Below, one piece after another: positions 28,693-39,343 of a stretch of 64,000 nt of DNA. This stretch comes from Grifola frondosa. Its lineage: Eukaryota; Basidiomycota; Agaricomycetes; Polyporales; Grifolaceae. The stretch spans positions 558,001 to 622,000 of the forward strand of contig LUGG01000027.1 in the NCBI GenBank assembly GCA_001683735.1, in the 5' to 3' direction. How positions within the stretch are numbered: the stretch's first letter is position 1; every line of letters begins with the position of its first letter. The position numbers and the translations under genes are program-made. The notes below the pieces were generated by a model, which ran no database searches, was not told the origin of the DNA, and saw nothing but the letters and a program-made list of their open reading frames with translations.

Positions 28693-30933
28693 AGTTTTCC
28701 CGCAGCGAGAATATGGTGAAAAGGAGGTAATGTCTCGTTAGTTAGGGGAGAGTCTATGGCCCTAAATACTGGAAGGCGATCAGTTGGGGAACACCTAAGT
28801 ATTAGGGCATCTGCTGCTTATGTATGCATCGAAACTTACTTTTTCACAGCAACCATTGGCAGTAGTCTCCCGTAGGCGCACCAAAAAGTGAGCAAACCTA
28901 TTTTCATGGGAGGACAGATCATCAAACGTGACATTCCTGCAGGGTCTGTCAAGTGGCTGCGTAGATATGACTTTTAGCGCTGTATTGAATTCAATATCAA
29001 ACTGACGCGAACCGCATCAATGTACTTATTTTATCTTTAAGAGCCTTCTTTGTTGGAGGTATCAGGCCGAGATCAAGGTGAGATAGCGTCGAACGATGGA
29101 GCCACAGATATCCCTTTTTGAAGTGCAGAGATACCGGTGTCCGGCCCGCGCCAAATGGAGAACCTCCCCATGCGAGACGTGCTTGAAGCCATTCCCATGG
29201 TGCTGTAAATCAATAAAACTTGAGTTCTTGCGGAAGATGTTTTCTTTTGACAACTGAAAGGTGTAAATAGTAGGTGGAAAACACAGTGTTCTACTATGTC
29301 TTGAGAGCCTTGTGTCTATCCGGAGATTTGGCGCCGGTTTCCTGATTTGAAAACTTGCCGAATCCCCATATTCAAAGCTTCCCTTCCTGCCGGACTTGAT
29401 GTTCATTGCGGCGGGAACGACCACAATCACCATAGTCATGATGGCGAGAGTCTGAGACAGTGCCGTGTCTCCTTACTGGCTTTTAATTCTGGACATCGAC
29501 AGAGGAGAGATCAGATCAACCGATCAAATCCCATATGTACATCTGTATCCGGATGGTCTAGCTTCCACTGACCCAAACAACGTAGTTCATGTGCCTCTCG
29601 GGATCCTTCTGCGATACGGACCCATAATGCCGTTGACAGAGTTCCCAAGCTGGCACATGGAGCATGTGAACCCGACAGCTTCTTGCTGTTCTTCGCCCTC
29701 ATTCTGCTCCTTCTTACCTTCGCCTACAGAATGCCGTCCAGCCGGAGCCACAAAGCGGCCCAGCAATGGACATATCGATCCTGGACCATGAACTAGACAC
29801 TACCCGTGCCACTAAAGATGCCCCTGCCTTTGACAGCCAGCCACCCATGGACGGCACCGGCGGTCTGAATGCCTAGTTGACTGTTCATGGCGGGTGAGCA
29901 TGCCGCTCCCATTCCCCGTCCTCAATTCTGCTCATGCTCACCTATGGAACTCCATAGCCAGATTGCTGACTTCTATGCACCTGGCGATGCGAGCTCAGCT
30001 CCTTCTGCCTGCACCAAGCACTTTATATCGTCAAGGGAATATCGTTGAGGTCGAACATCAGCTGGACTGTCAATTTGCCTGTACGGTGCATGGTTCACCA
30101 CGAGGTTACACCCTCGGCGCAGAATCGCGGTAGAAAGACGTAAGGATAGGTATTACCACGCGCCACTGATGATACTTCGACCTTTTTTTGCCCCGAACCC
30201 TATCAGCTACGGAGCCATGCAGGAGAAGCGTTCTGGGCTCAAAAGCGGCACAACTGTCAAACGGCCATCTTTTTGTCTCGGAAATCACGGCACTTCAAAA
30301 CAACAATGACTCCTGATAGATGGGCTTGTGAAGCGGAAGGTTATTTTCCGAATGAACCTCTTGACATACTCATAGTTCATCCTATTATTATTCGGAGCAG
30401 AGAAATAGCATCGTATTGATGAGTCCAGTTTGTATCGACAAACACTGACATCTACTGATATCTACATGCAAGGTGCGTGTAAGGCGTCGTCAGCATCCGC
30501 AATTATTCTCCTCTTCGTACATCAAGAATGCAACTTCAGTCCCTTGTCGGTCAAAATGTGCTGCTAATCGCACAGAAACCGATGAAAACTATGAAAAATG
30601 CTATGAAAAATGCTCGCACCCACCGCCGCCAGCCGCCCAGAAGATAGTCCTCCTGACTCTTGGGTCAGGCAAGCCCTGGATTTTCGTAATAGCTCAGTGA
30701 GGATACAGGATATCAAGCGTATCTTGCCATTATCCCATGCATGGGATAGTGCATCAGTTTGTGGTCAGGATAGATAACAGATAAACAAGGCACCAGACAT
30801 TCACGACGAATCCGAGATGTAGATACAAGTTGAAGCTGAAGGTTATCCGGAGACCGGAGTCGGGAATACAGAAGTTAGCTGGACAGGATAACTCATCAAT
30901 TTATTCAGGACGACCCTCGAGCGCCGGGATACA
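28693..30933. other. Gene-poor region
   Basis: I find no convincing gene in 2.2 kb. ORFs up to about 125 codons occur on both strands without family signatures. A small hairpin, GTGAGCATG...CATGCTCAC, lies near 29,893-29,943. A short tandem repeat of ATGAAAAATGCT type lies at about 30,592-30,612. Some of this may be relics of the transposon inserted next to it. Confidence 0.4.
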
Positions 30934-32081
30934 GTGGGAACTACATTTACGTCGACAGCAGGATTCATCTTTCTGCTTCATCTGCAAGCCAAGGAGCACT
31001 CGGCGCGTACGATAGCAAATGCGTCACTGGCCGTGGAGTCATATGCGGGCTCCCTCCCCGTCGCGGCCGCTCGTACTTTATCCACCGCGCGAGTCGAGCC
31101 GCATCTCACGGCGGGGTGTGAGATTGCACCAGATGTGCACGACGCTGCCCTCCACAAGCTAGCGCACATCCAGCACACATACCTACGGTGCATGCTGGGA
31201 CTCAACAGCCGCTGCCCCGTGGTCTGTCTCTTCACCGAGACTGGCCTCTATTCTCTTCGGTATAGACGCGTGATTCTGGCGCTGCGCTACATGGCTTACC
31301 TTCAGGCACAGCAACCAGCATTGGCCTCCCTCGCTCTGGCGGGGGCACGTTCTCTGGCACAGCAGGAGTACTCCTCCTGGGTAGGGGATCTCTACCATAC
31401 TCTGCAGGCTCTCGATGTGCCTATCACGCTGAACTTCGCACAGCTCCACTCTCTCACTTACACTGAGCAATGCCTGACTGAGGTACACTCTTCCTTCCTG
31501 GCCTACATACAGCGGGAACTCGCGCAATCGCATCGTCTAGTGCTCTTACGCCTGCGCCATGATTTTGGACGAAAAGGCGAACACCTCAAAAAGGTGTGGG
31601 CCTTCCGGGAGTACCTCCATCTCCCAATTCGCGAGCATCGCCAAGCGCTCACCCGCCTTCTGGCCACGGACCATCCCTTTGCCGTGGAGCAGCGTCGGCA
31701 AGGGTTCTACAGCGACATTCCTCCACTGTGGCGGGTGTGTCGTTTCTGCGCCTGCCGTGGGGCGATTGAGACTGAAGCGCACGTCCTTGTCGACTGTGCC
31801 GATCCTCGTCTGGTTGCGCTCCGCGAGCTTTTCCAGCAGGTCGCCTGTCAGTGTGTCCCTGCGCTCCGGCACCAACGCCGGTCGCTGTCCGGCCTGCACT
31901 TCCTGCGCACGCTGTTCGGCCATCAGCCTCTGATCGCCCTATTCGCTCAGTATGTATATACAGTGTTTGAGCTGTGTGCATCGATACCTTCCCTGGAAAT
32001 CTCTACTTTGGAGCAGTACCTCGCCTTGTCCGTGACGTGATACGCCGCAAGGGAGGGACGAACGTCTGTGGGACTGGTCTT
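30934..32081 (+). mobile_element. 5'-truncated non-LTR retrotransposon (LINE) 3' end
   Basis: An open frame of about 368 codons ending at 32,040 matches the region downstream of the polymerase core in fungal LINE-type ORF2 proteins. It has YLRCMLGLNSRCPVVCLF, long Ala/Leu-rich helices and the terminal zinc-knuckle CRFCACRGAIETEAHVLVDC (C-x2-C...H...C). The reverse-transcriptase and endonuclease domains are absent, so this is a typical dead-on-arrival 5' truncation. The 40 bases after the stop (CGCCGCAAGGGAGGG type) recur at 51,312-51,372, which defines the element's 3' end. No poly-A tail or clear target-site duplication is visible. Confidence 0.75.
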
Positions 32082-32503
32082 AGTTCCGCCGGGGGAGGAG
32101 CGCTTATCGAGTCGGATGGCCTGGGAACACTTGGAAGTTGTATTGCGTGCATTCCATCGTATCGTTTCGATATGGCATCTGTGCAACGATTAGTACACGT
32201 GTTCGAAAATCTGTATCAGATAGCCCTGAGCAAGATGGGGACAGACAGGGGGCACTGTATAACTTCACCATCAATCTCGTAAGCTCAAGGTTCAATGTTG
32301 GTGGACCGTGGTAACGACGAAGAGAGCCATTGAGTGTTCCTGACGCGAAGCGGGCTTCCAAGATGTCGTTCAAGATATCGTGGAAGGCGAATTGATGATG
32401 TTGTGGTGAATAATGCAAGGCAACTTCCTTGTTATTTCAGTCCATTCACTGCGGAAAGCTTGAATTGATCGGGGTCACCGGTCAAATTGGAAGCAGATCA
32501 GAG

Positions 32504-32534
32504 AGGAGGAGGAGGAGGAGGAGGAGGAGGAGGA
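32504..32534 (+). repeat. (GGA)n microsatellite
   Basis: About ten GAG/GGA units in an unbroken run. The inverted related copy at about 51,489-51,505 has only about five units, so the tract differs in length between the two copies. Confidence 0.9.
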
Positions 32535-32662
32535 TGGATTGCTTCTGACAGGTAAGTAACGTACTACATACATCGGACGCGGTAGTATTCTACAATTAGT
32601 AAGCTACTAGCTTACATCACACCGCCAACGAACTCTGATCAGATGAGTCCTACATCTAATAG
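32504..32662. repeat. Short dispersed repeat R, copy 1
   Basis: The segment from the GGA tract to GATGAGTCCTACAT is found inverted at 51,379-51,513. Shared strings include GGATTGCTTCTGACAGGTAA and CTCTGATCAGATGAGTCCTA (reverse-complement there). It is non-coding, and both copies lie near a LINE 3' end, here about 420 bases downstream of one. Confidence 0.75.
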
Positions 32663-33936
32663 CTTGGAGGAAGGAGATGGTGGAATTAATATTGCTTCTG
32701 AATATCAAATAAACTACAACAAATCGGACTCGGCACAATTAGTAATCTGCCAACTATCTCAACGAGCTCTGTTTGGATTAGCCACCCACGCACAACATGT
32801 TACCACCCGCCAGACGTGAATCAACACAAATTCACCCGACCTAAACATAGGGCCAAATCAGAGCGCAGCAGTAACTGTCAGCCGCAAGCACGGGTGCACT
32901 GGGCAATTACATTCATCGTTGCCTACAGTGTCATTACGGACCGGTCGTACAGACGCGAAGTTCGCAGCGCGTTGACACGTAGAAGACTCGGAGTCTGCGT
33001 TCCACTTAACGTTTCCGCATCTCCTTCCCCCATCTCTCACTTGAAATTTGAATTCTTATACAATGGTGATAATCCAATGGTTATATGTACGCATCACCCT
33101 ATGCACGCCTTTCATCTGAACGTGCCCCTCCCAGAGTGCCGAGGGACGTCATGGCCGTAAACATCAGTTTTTGCTTCGAGGGGAAACCCGCTGTCGGTAG
33201 ACTCAAGCCGATGCTTATTCCTTGGATTGGCTGGATAATCCAGTCTGTAACCTCACTAGCACTCCCATGCATGCCCTGCAAATGCTTTCGTTTAGGGACT
33301 CATTTCACTGGAAGCTGTATTGATCGGACCTGGAGTGCGTTCCGGTGCAAGACACCTCTGAAGAATGCAAGCGCACAGATCTTGCACGATGTATTATATC
33401 CACGCAAGACGATTTTTGACGTAAGTTGGTTTCGTGGTGGTGTGTATGTGGAATATTCGTCCACTAACATCTCCTTGTTATGCAGATCCTACACACATTC
33501 TTTCTTGCACGAGATCTCAGCTGAAGGATTACATGCTACCGCCAATATATGAGCCATATATTGATAGAACAACACGGATTCTTGGTTCTGATGACGAGGG
33601 GGGATCTCGGCATCCTCAAGAACCAAGCAAGACATCGACTATCCATCTACGCTTTGTTTGTGGACGTGATCTGAGTAGGCCTTCTTGAGCGGGGGCACTA
33701 CATTATAATGTCTTCACGCAGCTCTTTCCATGATATTCTCTTGTATTCCGATATTGGCATAATAATATGCTTACCCTCCGCTACGGGGTCTCCCCAATTT
33801 TTGGGTGTACTTGGAAAGCTAGCGGATATGAGGTAAATCATTACGACGTATCGTACATGTAAGGATGGGTTCTGCATATTTGAAACCCCATCAAACGAAC
33901 CAGCGATTATGCAGCACACAAACCATCTATAAAGAT

Positions 33937-34345
33937 TCAGTACTCGTCAACCTCCGAAAGCGACGCATACTCCGAGACCGTCTGGTCATCGTCACCATAA
34001 TACTCCTGTACAACCTCCCGCATCACGAACCGCATGATGGGCGTGATCGGCACGAACTTGGGACCCACCACATCCTCCTCGTCCTCTATCGCGCCCGCAT
34101 CGACGAGGCGCTCATGTGCCCCGAACACCTCCTCATCTGACATCGGCACCATCTCACCGTCCTCGAACTCGAACGCACCTTCCGGCTCGTTCACTGCCGC
34201 CGCCCCGCTGCTCCCTGCAACAATCTGCGCTCAAGTGCTCTCCCGCACACGCATACTGCTGATGCGCGCATCCGCACCCGCGCCCTCGCGCACCACCAAC
34301 TCCGTCCACCGCAGGTCGAGGATCCGTCCCTTGGCCATCCCGCCG
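33937..34345 (-). pseudogene. C-terminal fragment of an unrecognised acidic protein, cut at a duplication breakpoint
   Basis: Reading the minus strand from the edge of block B' gives GMAKGRILDLRWTELVVREG, a 48-nt intron (GTATGCGT...TTGCAG, about 34,205-34,252), then SSGAAAVNEPEGAFEFEDGE, EEVFGAHERLVDAGAIEDEE, PITPIMRFVMREVVQEYYGD and a stop at 33,937. The intron fits phase and removes an apparent stop, so this is real coding sequence. Upstream exons are missing because block B' starts at 34,346. I do not recognise the family; it is acidic with GC-rich codons, like the conserved island genes. Confidence 0.6.
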
Positions 34346-34663
34346 AAGATAGCGTGGTTGATGACGAATAGACATGTCGGACAATGTGGGCGAATTTACA
34401 TGTCGACGTCGAGAAGCTGTGCATTGTGTACACCCTTAGGCATGTTGTGAACAATGGAAGTCTGGGAGTTGTTCTTCTTCAACATGTTCCCGTAAAGCGT
34501 CAAGCTAGAAAATCAACGTTCTGCGTCATGAACGCGACTTCGCACATGTTCGCCACAAACGCGTCGGACACGCGCGGTGATCACGTGTACGCGTTTTCGC
34601 CAGCGAAGCGCTTGCGATGATTGCCTTTTTTCCACTCTTGCGTTCACAATTCACATCGCATCC

Positions 34664-36106
34664 ATGGAAGCTTCTGTTATTCACGTCGAGACCACTCCGG
34701 GAATCGAGGAAATCACTGTACACACGTTTCTACATTCAGACTTAGAACCGCAGACCTCGCAGACGGCGTTACGATGTGGAGGTGACTAGGCCTACGCTGC
34801 ATCGACTGTCGAGGGTTGGTATTGCCCTAACAAACCCACTGACTCCTCAATATTCGGTACGATTATTCATATCATTTTATTGTCTTCTATATTGATTGCA
34901 TGGGCCAGAATTTCATAACGATTGTTACCAATTCTATACTCATCCTCCCGGCGCGCGGTCCCTCATCGATGAATTTGACACGCGTCCAGTGGAGGTGATA
35001 GAGAAATGGGAGGGTGTGGTATCAATCGCGAATTCTGAAATTTACTCCTCGGAGCATCTAGAGGAATTTCAGAACACCAGCTTGATCACATATGTCAAGG
35101 TTCTAGGAGGACTTCTGTGCTCGCTCCTTATTCTCATATAGTCTCGACATCCTCCAACGTTTCTGATCAGGGTTCCGCCACCGTCTCGCGAAAACGTGAT
35201 CACGAAAAGTTTAAAGATAGTGACTCCTCGAACGAGCCGGTTAACAAGCGACGGCGCCTGGACATTGGATCGCTCTTCAAAGCCATACCTTGGGTGAGTG
35301 TCACAATGAATGCCTGTCTATTCTCACTACATCAGTATTACATAGCCGCATATCTATGTTTGCCCGGTCACATCGGACAAACCTTCGATAACAAAGGGCA
35401 CTCACGCTTTTTATCCGAAGGCACGTCCCACCCCCATCTGGCCGCACACACTCGACACTTTCAATAACTACTTGGGCGATCGCTTTGTGAGAGGCGCATG
35501 GATCGTACCTGTAAGAGGACGGCTACCTTGGACGGATTCCACTCCAGCAGTTGTGTTGGCTCCGCAAAGTACTCAAGTTGTTTTACCGGCCGAGCCTTTT
35601 CTGCAGGAATGCTGTGAAATAACGTGGACGTGGGATGCTCTGTCACAATTCTGGCAGTTTCTCATTTCCGTACGAGATGCCCGTAATGTTGGTCCCATCG
35701 GCTTTTCTTTTCATGCTGCCCCATCTACCCAAGGGGCGTCCCCGGCATTCGGGTTCGACGGCCGTGTCTCGTCGGATTCGCATCGAGCTGCGGCGAGTGC
35801 TGCCGCCTTGCTACTACTTCACAACTATTTTCTGTGGATCATATCAAGATCTACCATGCCACCTGTTACACCATATTGGTCCGGAACATCCTCAACGCAT
35901 GGTCTTACAAAGTAGCTCGTTCCAGCTCGGATGTTGGCACCGATAGCCTGGCATCGGGCGATATACAGGAGGGAACCCATACGCATGGTCCTTCCTTGGG
36001 AGATGACAGTAGGAATAATGCCGTTTTTCAGGTGAAGCTTCGTCTGCTGAAGGGGGCGAAATTGGCCTTGCTCGACGAACGATCGCGAGGAATGTTGTTG
36101 TGTTGA
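34664..36106 (+). pseudogene. Unrecognised protein, copy 2 (nonsense codon)
   Basis: This is the inverted paralogue of the gene at 11,111-12,561, starting MEASVIHVETTPGIEEIT. The codon for Trp in GGDWAYA of copy 1 is TAG here (about 34,787), stopping the frame after about 41 residues. Downstream exons persist: EFHNDCYQFYTHPPGARSL, VNKRRRLDIGSLFKAIPW, GDRFVRGAWIVPVRGRLPW and a final MLLC with stop at 36,106. A few bases are also missing near 36,010 relative to copy 1. A product from a downstream ATG is possible. Confidence 0.55.
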
Positions 36107-36836
36107 GAAGGTTGTTGCGCTAGTTCAGGGAATCGCTTATCCTTACTTCCCTTCCGTCTGTCTTGATTTATATTTATTTCGCCGCGAGCCGGATGCTTGG
36201 GTAACTCTTTCTGCAGTTATGTATGAGTGTTTATTGGGCTTAGGTATGTCGCTCTTTTGATGGCATTCCTTCATGGTATGCGCCTTATTGGGAATCGTAG
36301 CTGTCAGTATAAGAAGGTTTCCTTCTCACTTTTTGGCCCGTGCCACCGAGACGACGGGCATTGTGAGAGTTTTCGAATCGCGATGTTATGAGAAATTCGA
36401 ACGCCGGATGTGTATTTTGGTATCGATGATTGCACAAGCTTCTCTTCCCCTCCACGGGAACATCTGTTTTGGTACGCATCATATGAGTCTTATTCTTGTC
36501 GCATGGCTTGATTTGCCCAATTGGACAGGCAAAGCGTTGTCTAACGGGCCGGCGCCCGACCACATGCGTGAAGATCTTCAGCAAACCACGTCCTGCCTCG
36601 ACAGTCATGAAGAAGTACAGACGTCGTACGTCGTTGATCCCATGATTCCTAGGAATTCATGCCACCGGATTGTTAACTTCTCATTTTGCTTGTGACGTGT
36701 CATCTGATTTAGTGGTTCTCCTTCTCGTCGCTGGGGTTGCGACGTATTTTACAATATCCCAAACATTTCTCGACTTGTATAAAACTGCGAAACTAGTGCA
36801 TGCCCTTAGACGTCAGCCAATTCACCTTTCGAGAAC
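36107..36836. other. Spacer in block B', counterpart of 10,506-11,110
   Basis: It mirrors the spacer in block B, with extra sequence near 36,120-36,250 (about 100 bases including TATTTATTTCGCCGCGAGCC) not seen in B. No recognised gene. Confidence 0.4.
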
Positions 36837-38908
36837 ATGGCTTTTACATCTTACTCGTTGATCTATCTAGTGCTCTGTGCTGGCTTCCTGACCCGGACTT
36901 CACTCGGGACCTCGAATATCGTTGACCTTGGCTATGCACAATATGCCGGAAATCTTACATACCCGAATGCTGTGGCATACCTGGGGTACCGTATGCCGAA
37001 CCCCCTCTTGGCGAGAGGAGATTCCGTAAAGCATTATCGCTGAATACGACCCGCATTGGATTGGCGTCGCAGGGCCGCATTATTGATGCGACTCAATATC
37101 CCGAGTTTTGTGTTCAAGGGACTACTGGGTGTAGGTACTTCACAATGTTGATTCGTCGGGAACGTGGCTGACTGCGGTTGCAGCCGGGGAGGCTGGAGGA
37201 GCTGGGAGTGAAGATTGCCTGAAAGTGAACATCTATGCACCTGCTGGCACAAAGAAAGGCGACAAGCGTGAGTATGCCATATTTCCTTTGTTATCATCAA
37301 CCTAACATTCCTTATTAGTCCCGTACTTGTGTATTTCCACGGGGGAGGTAAGTAATATCGGAAATCAAAAACCGCGAGATCACTGATAGCATTCGCTTTT
37401 CAAAGGCTACACCTACGGTAACCCTGCAAATTGGCCATTTGACCACTGGATTCATCAAAGCCCGAACGTTGTCGCCGTTTCGGTTTACTATCGCTTAGAT
37501 TCATTCGGATTTCTATCCGTCCCCGACTTTCTGGATCCGTCAGTCGGAGATTTCAACGTTGGATTTCAAGATCAAGTTGAAGCGCTCAACTGGGTGCAAC
37601 AGCATATTACTAGTTTTGGTGGCGATCCGACAAAGGTGACCATTAATGGTCAAAGTGCGGGAGGTTCTTCTGTTGAGCTGCATTTGGTCGCGCGTGAGGA
37701 CGAAAAATACTTTTCGCAAGCTATTGCGCAGAGTGTATATAGAACTCCCCTCCCACGGCACAGCAAATGGAGGTATGTGTTCAAATGATGTCCCCCACGC
37801 GTATGACATCCCTGACCACAACGTAGCCATTATTCGACTTCTACGCAGAGCATGCGGGGTGCGGAATTGGTTCAGTATCATCCCGTCTGGCCTGTCTGCG
37901 CAATGCAAGCGTCAGTGCGCTCGCTCGTGCCCAGGACACAGCTCAATATAACTGGTATGTTTTCCTCGTAGTAATTGTACATGTCGCTGATTCCATAGGA
38001 GTACTTCAGCACTGCGCCGTTTCATCTCTTTCACCCTACACTCGACGGGAAGCTCATCGTAGATATACCCACGTTGTCCATCCTTCAGGGGAATCTCCGC
38101 GATATCCCAATTATTGTTGGGTAAGTCAATTGCTTGATATCGACTATTATAAAATCTTCATTGATCTGGTACAGTGCGACTTCAAACGAGACCTTATCTG
38201 GAGGCGATATCCCAACAGCATTGAAGGCTTTCTTTCCTGGCCTCACCGACAGCGACATCGGCGAATACTTAGAGGTTTACCCTTCGTCAGATTTCGATTC
38301 AGACAGTCAGCGGGACCAAGTAGCCACAGGCGAATCTGAGCTCATATGTGCTGTAAGAATTCCATCCGCTCTGCGAGGGTATGTGCAGTATTTGCTAATA
38401 TTCGTGACTGCCAGCGGGAGATCATCGGAACAGCCGCGGCGAAGAAGTCCAAAGCCTGGACATACCGTTACAACCAGGCGGTCCCCACCTCTGGAAGTTC
38501 GACAGTCGGGCATGCATCAGAGAACTGGATGATGTTCCAAGGAACCTCAACGGGGTTGGTCTTCGGTGTTTATGAGACATGTCCACATCACCTCTGACTT
38601 TTGCATCCGTTCACAGTTTCAATGGGTCGACTGTCTTCCAGCCCATGAGACCGGTGGACAAGGCATTCGCAGAGGAACTTATTGCGTACTGGCTGTCTTT
38701 CGTACGTGCGGGCGATCCGAACACATATAAACTTGCGCGCTCTCCGACGTGGCCATCATACACCACCGACAAGAAAGAACGTATCGTACTTCAGGAGGAC
38801 CCAAATAATTCCACGACCATCAGTGGGATTTTCTCGGAGATGGAACCTGACCTAGAGACCAAAAGATGTTTGTTCGTTGCGAGCAAAGTTCATCAGGAGC
38901 AGGATTGA
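36837..38908 (+). pseudogene. Type-B carboxylesterase, copy 2, multiply frameshifted
   Basis: Same gene as 8,423-10,505 with signal peptide MAFTSYSLIYLVLCAGF, nucleophile elbow INGQSAGGSS and C-terminus SKVHQEQD. Single-base losses relative to copy 1 lie near 36,988 (GGGGTACC for GGGGATACC, breaking YLGIPYAEPP), near 37,323 (CCCGTAC for CCCAGTAC, before VYFHGG) and near 37,756 (CCACGG for CCTACGG, after RTPLP). At the site where copy 1 lost a base, this copy keeps the expected GCGCAGAG. It cannot encode a full esterase as read. Confidence 0.7.
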
Positions 38909-39343
38909 ATGGGATTGGTCGTCGGTTGAGTATTGATGTATTGAGTCCCTGATCACGCTGGGTGTTAACGTCGTTCATTGATGGACTGTCCTACCCTTTA
39001 TTTCCTTGTCCTCGTGTTCAACTGTCCCCTGCTTTCATATCTGTGATGCGCAGGCCAGATCGCACTCGGCTATTATCTGCCCACGCATACATTCTCTGGC
39101 CTAAATCAATTATTCAGCAATCAAGTCGCATGCTTTATCCGTATAACAGCGAGGCGGGTATCTTCAAGACATGTTCAGCTCCTTGTCCGAATGTCAAACA
39201 CGACTGGCGCTCTAAAGATCTAACAAGTTAGAGTGCATCACGCAATGAATCACATTGTACAAGACAGGTTATCCTAGAGAAGCGGAAGTAACTGTGACAT
39301 CAGGGACATGATGAAAGCAAAGAGAAATAGTAAACTTCTGCTA

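Larger units (their letters stand above)
32082..33936. other. Accessory DNA without a recognised gene
   Basis: It contains a microsatellite and the repeat element listed separately. A plus-strand ORF at about 33,085-33,552 and an overlapping one ending at 33,688 (with LKDYMLPPIYEPYIDR) look partly protein-like, but no family is recognised and splicing would be needed to join them. Confidence 0.35.

Noticed and set aside
29062..29439. Minus-strand ORF of 125 codons
   Set aside because: No family signature, no splice context and no paralogue in the window; treated as chance.
31546..31981. Minus-strand ORFs over the LINE fragment
   Set aside because: They are shadows of the retrotransposon frame, which has the conserved Cys/His motif.
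34034..34450. Plus-strand ORF with Ser/Pro content
   Set aside because: It is the antisense of the truncated acidic gene tail, whose minus-strand frame has a phase-correct intron and stop.
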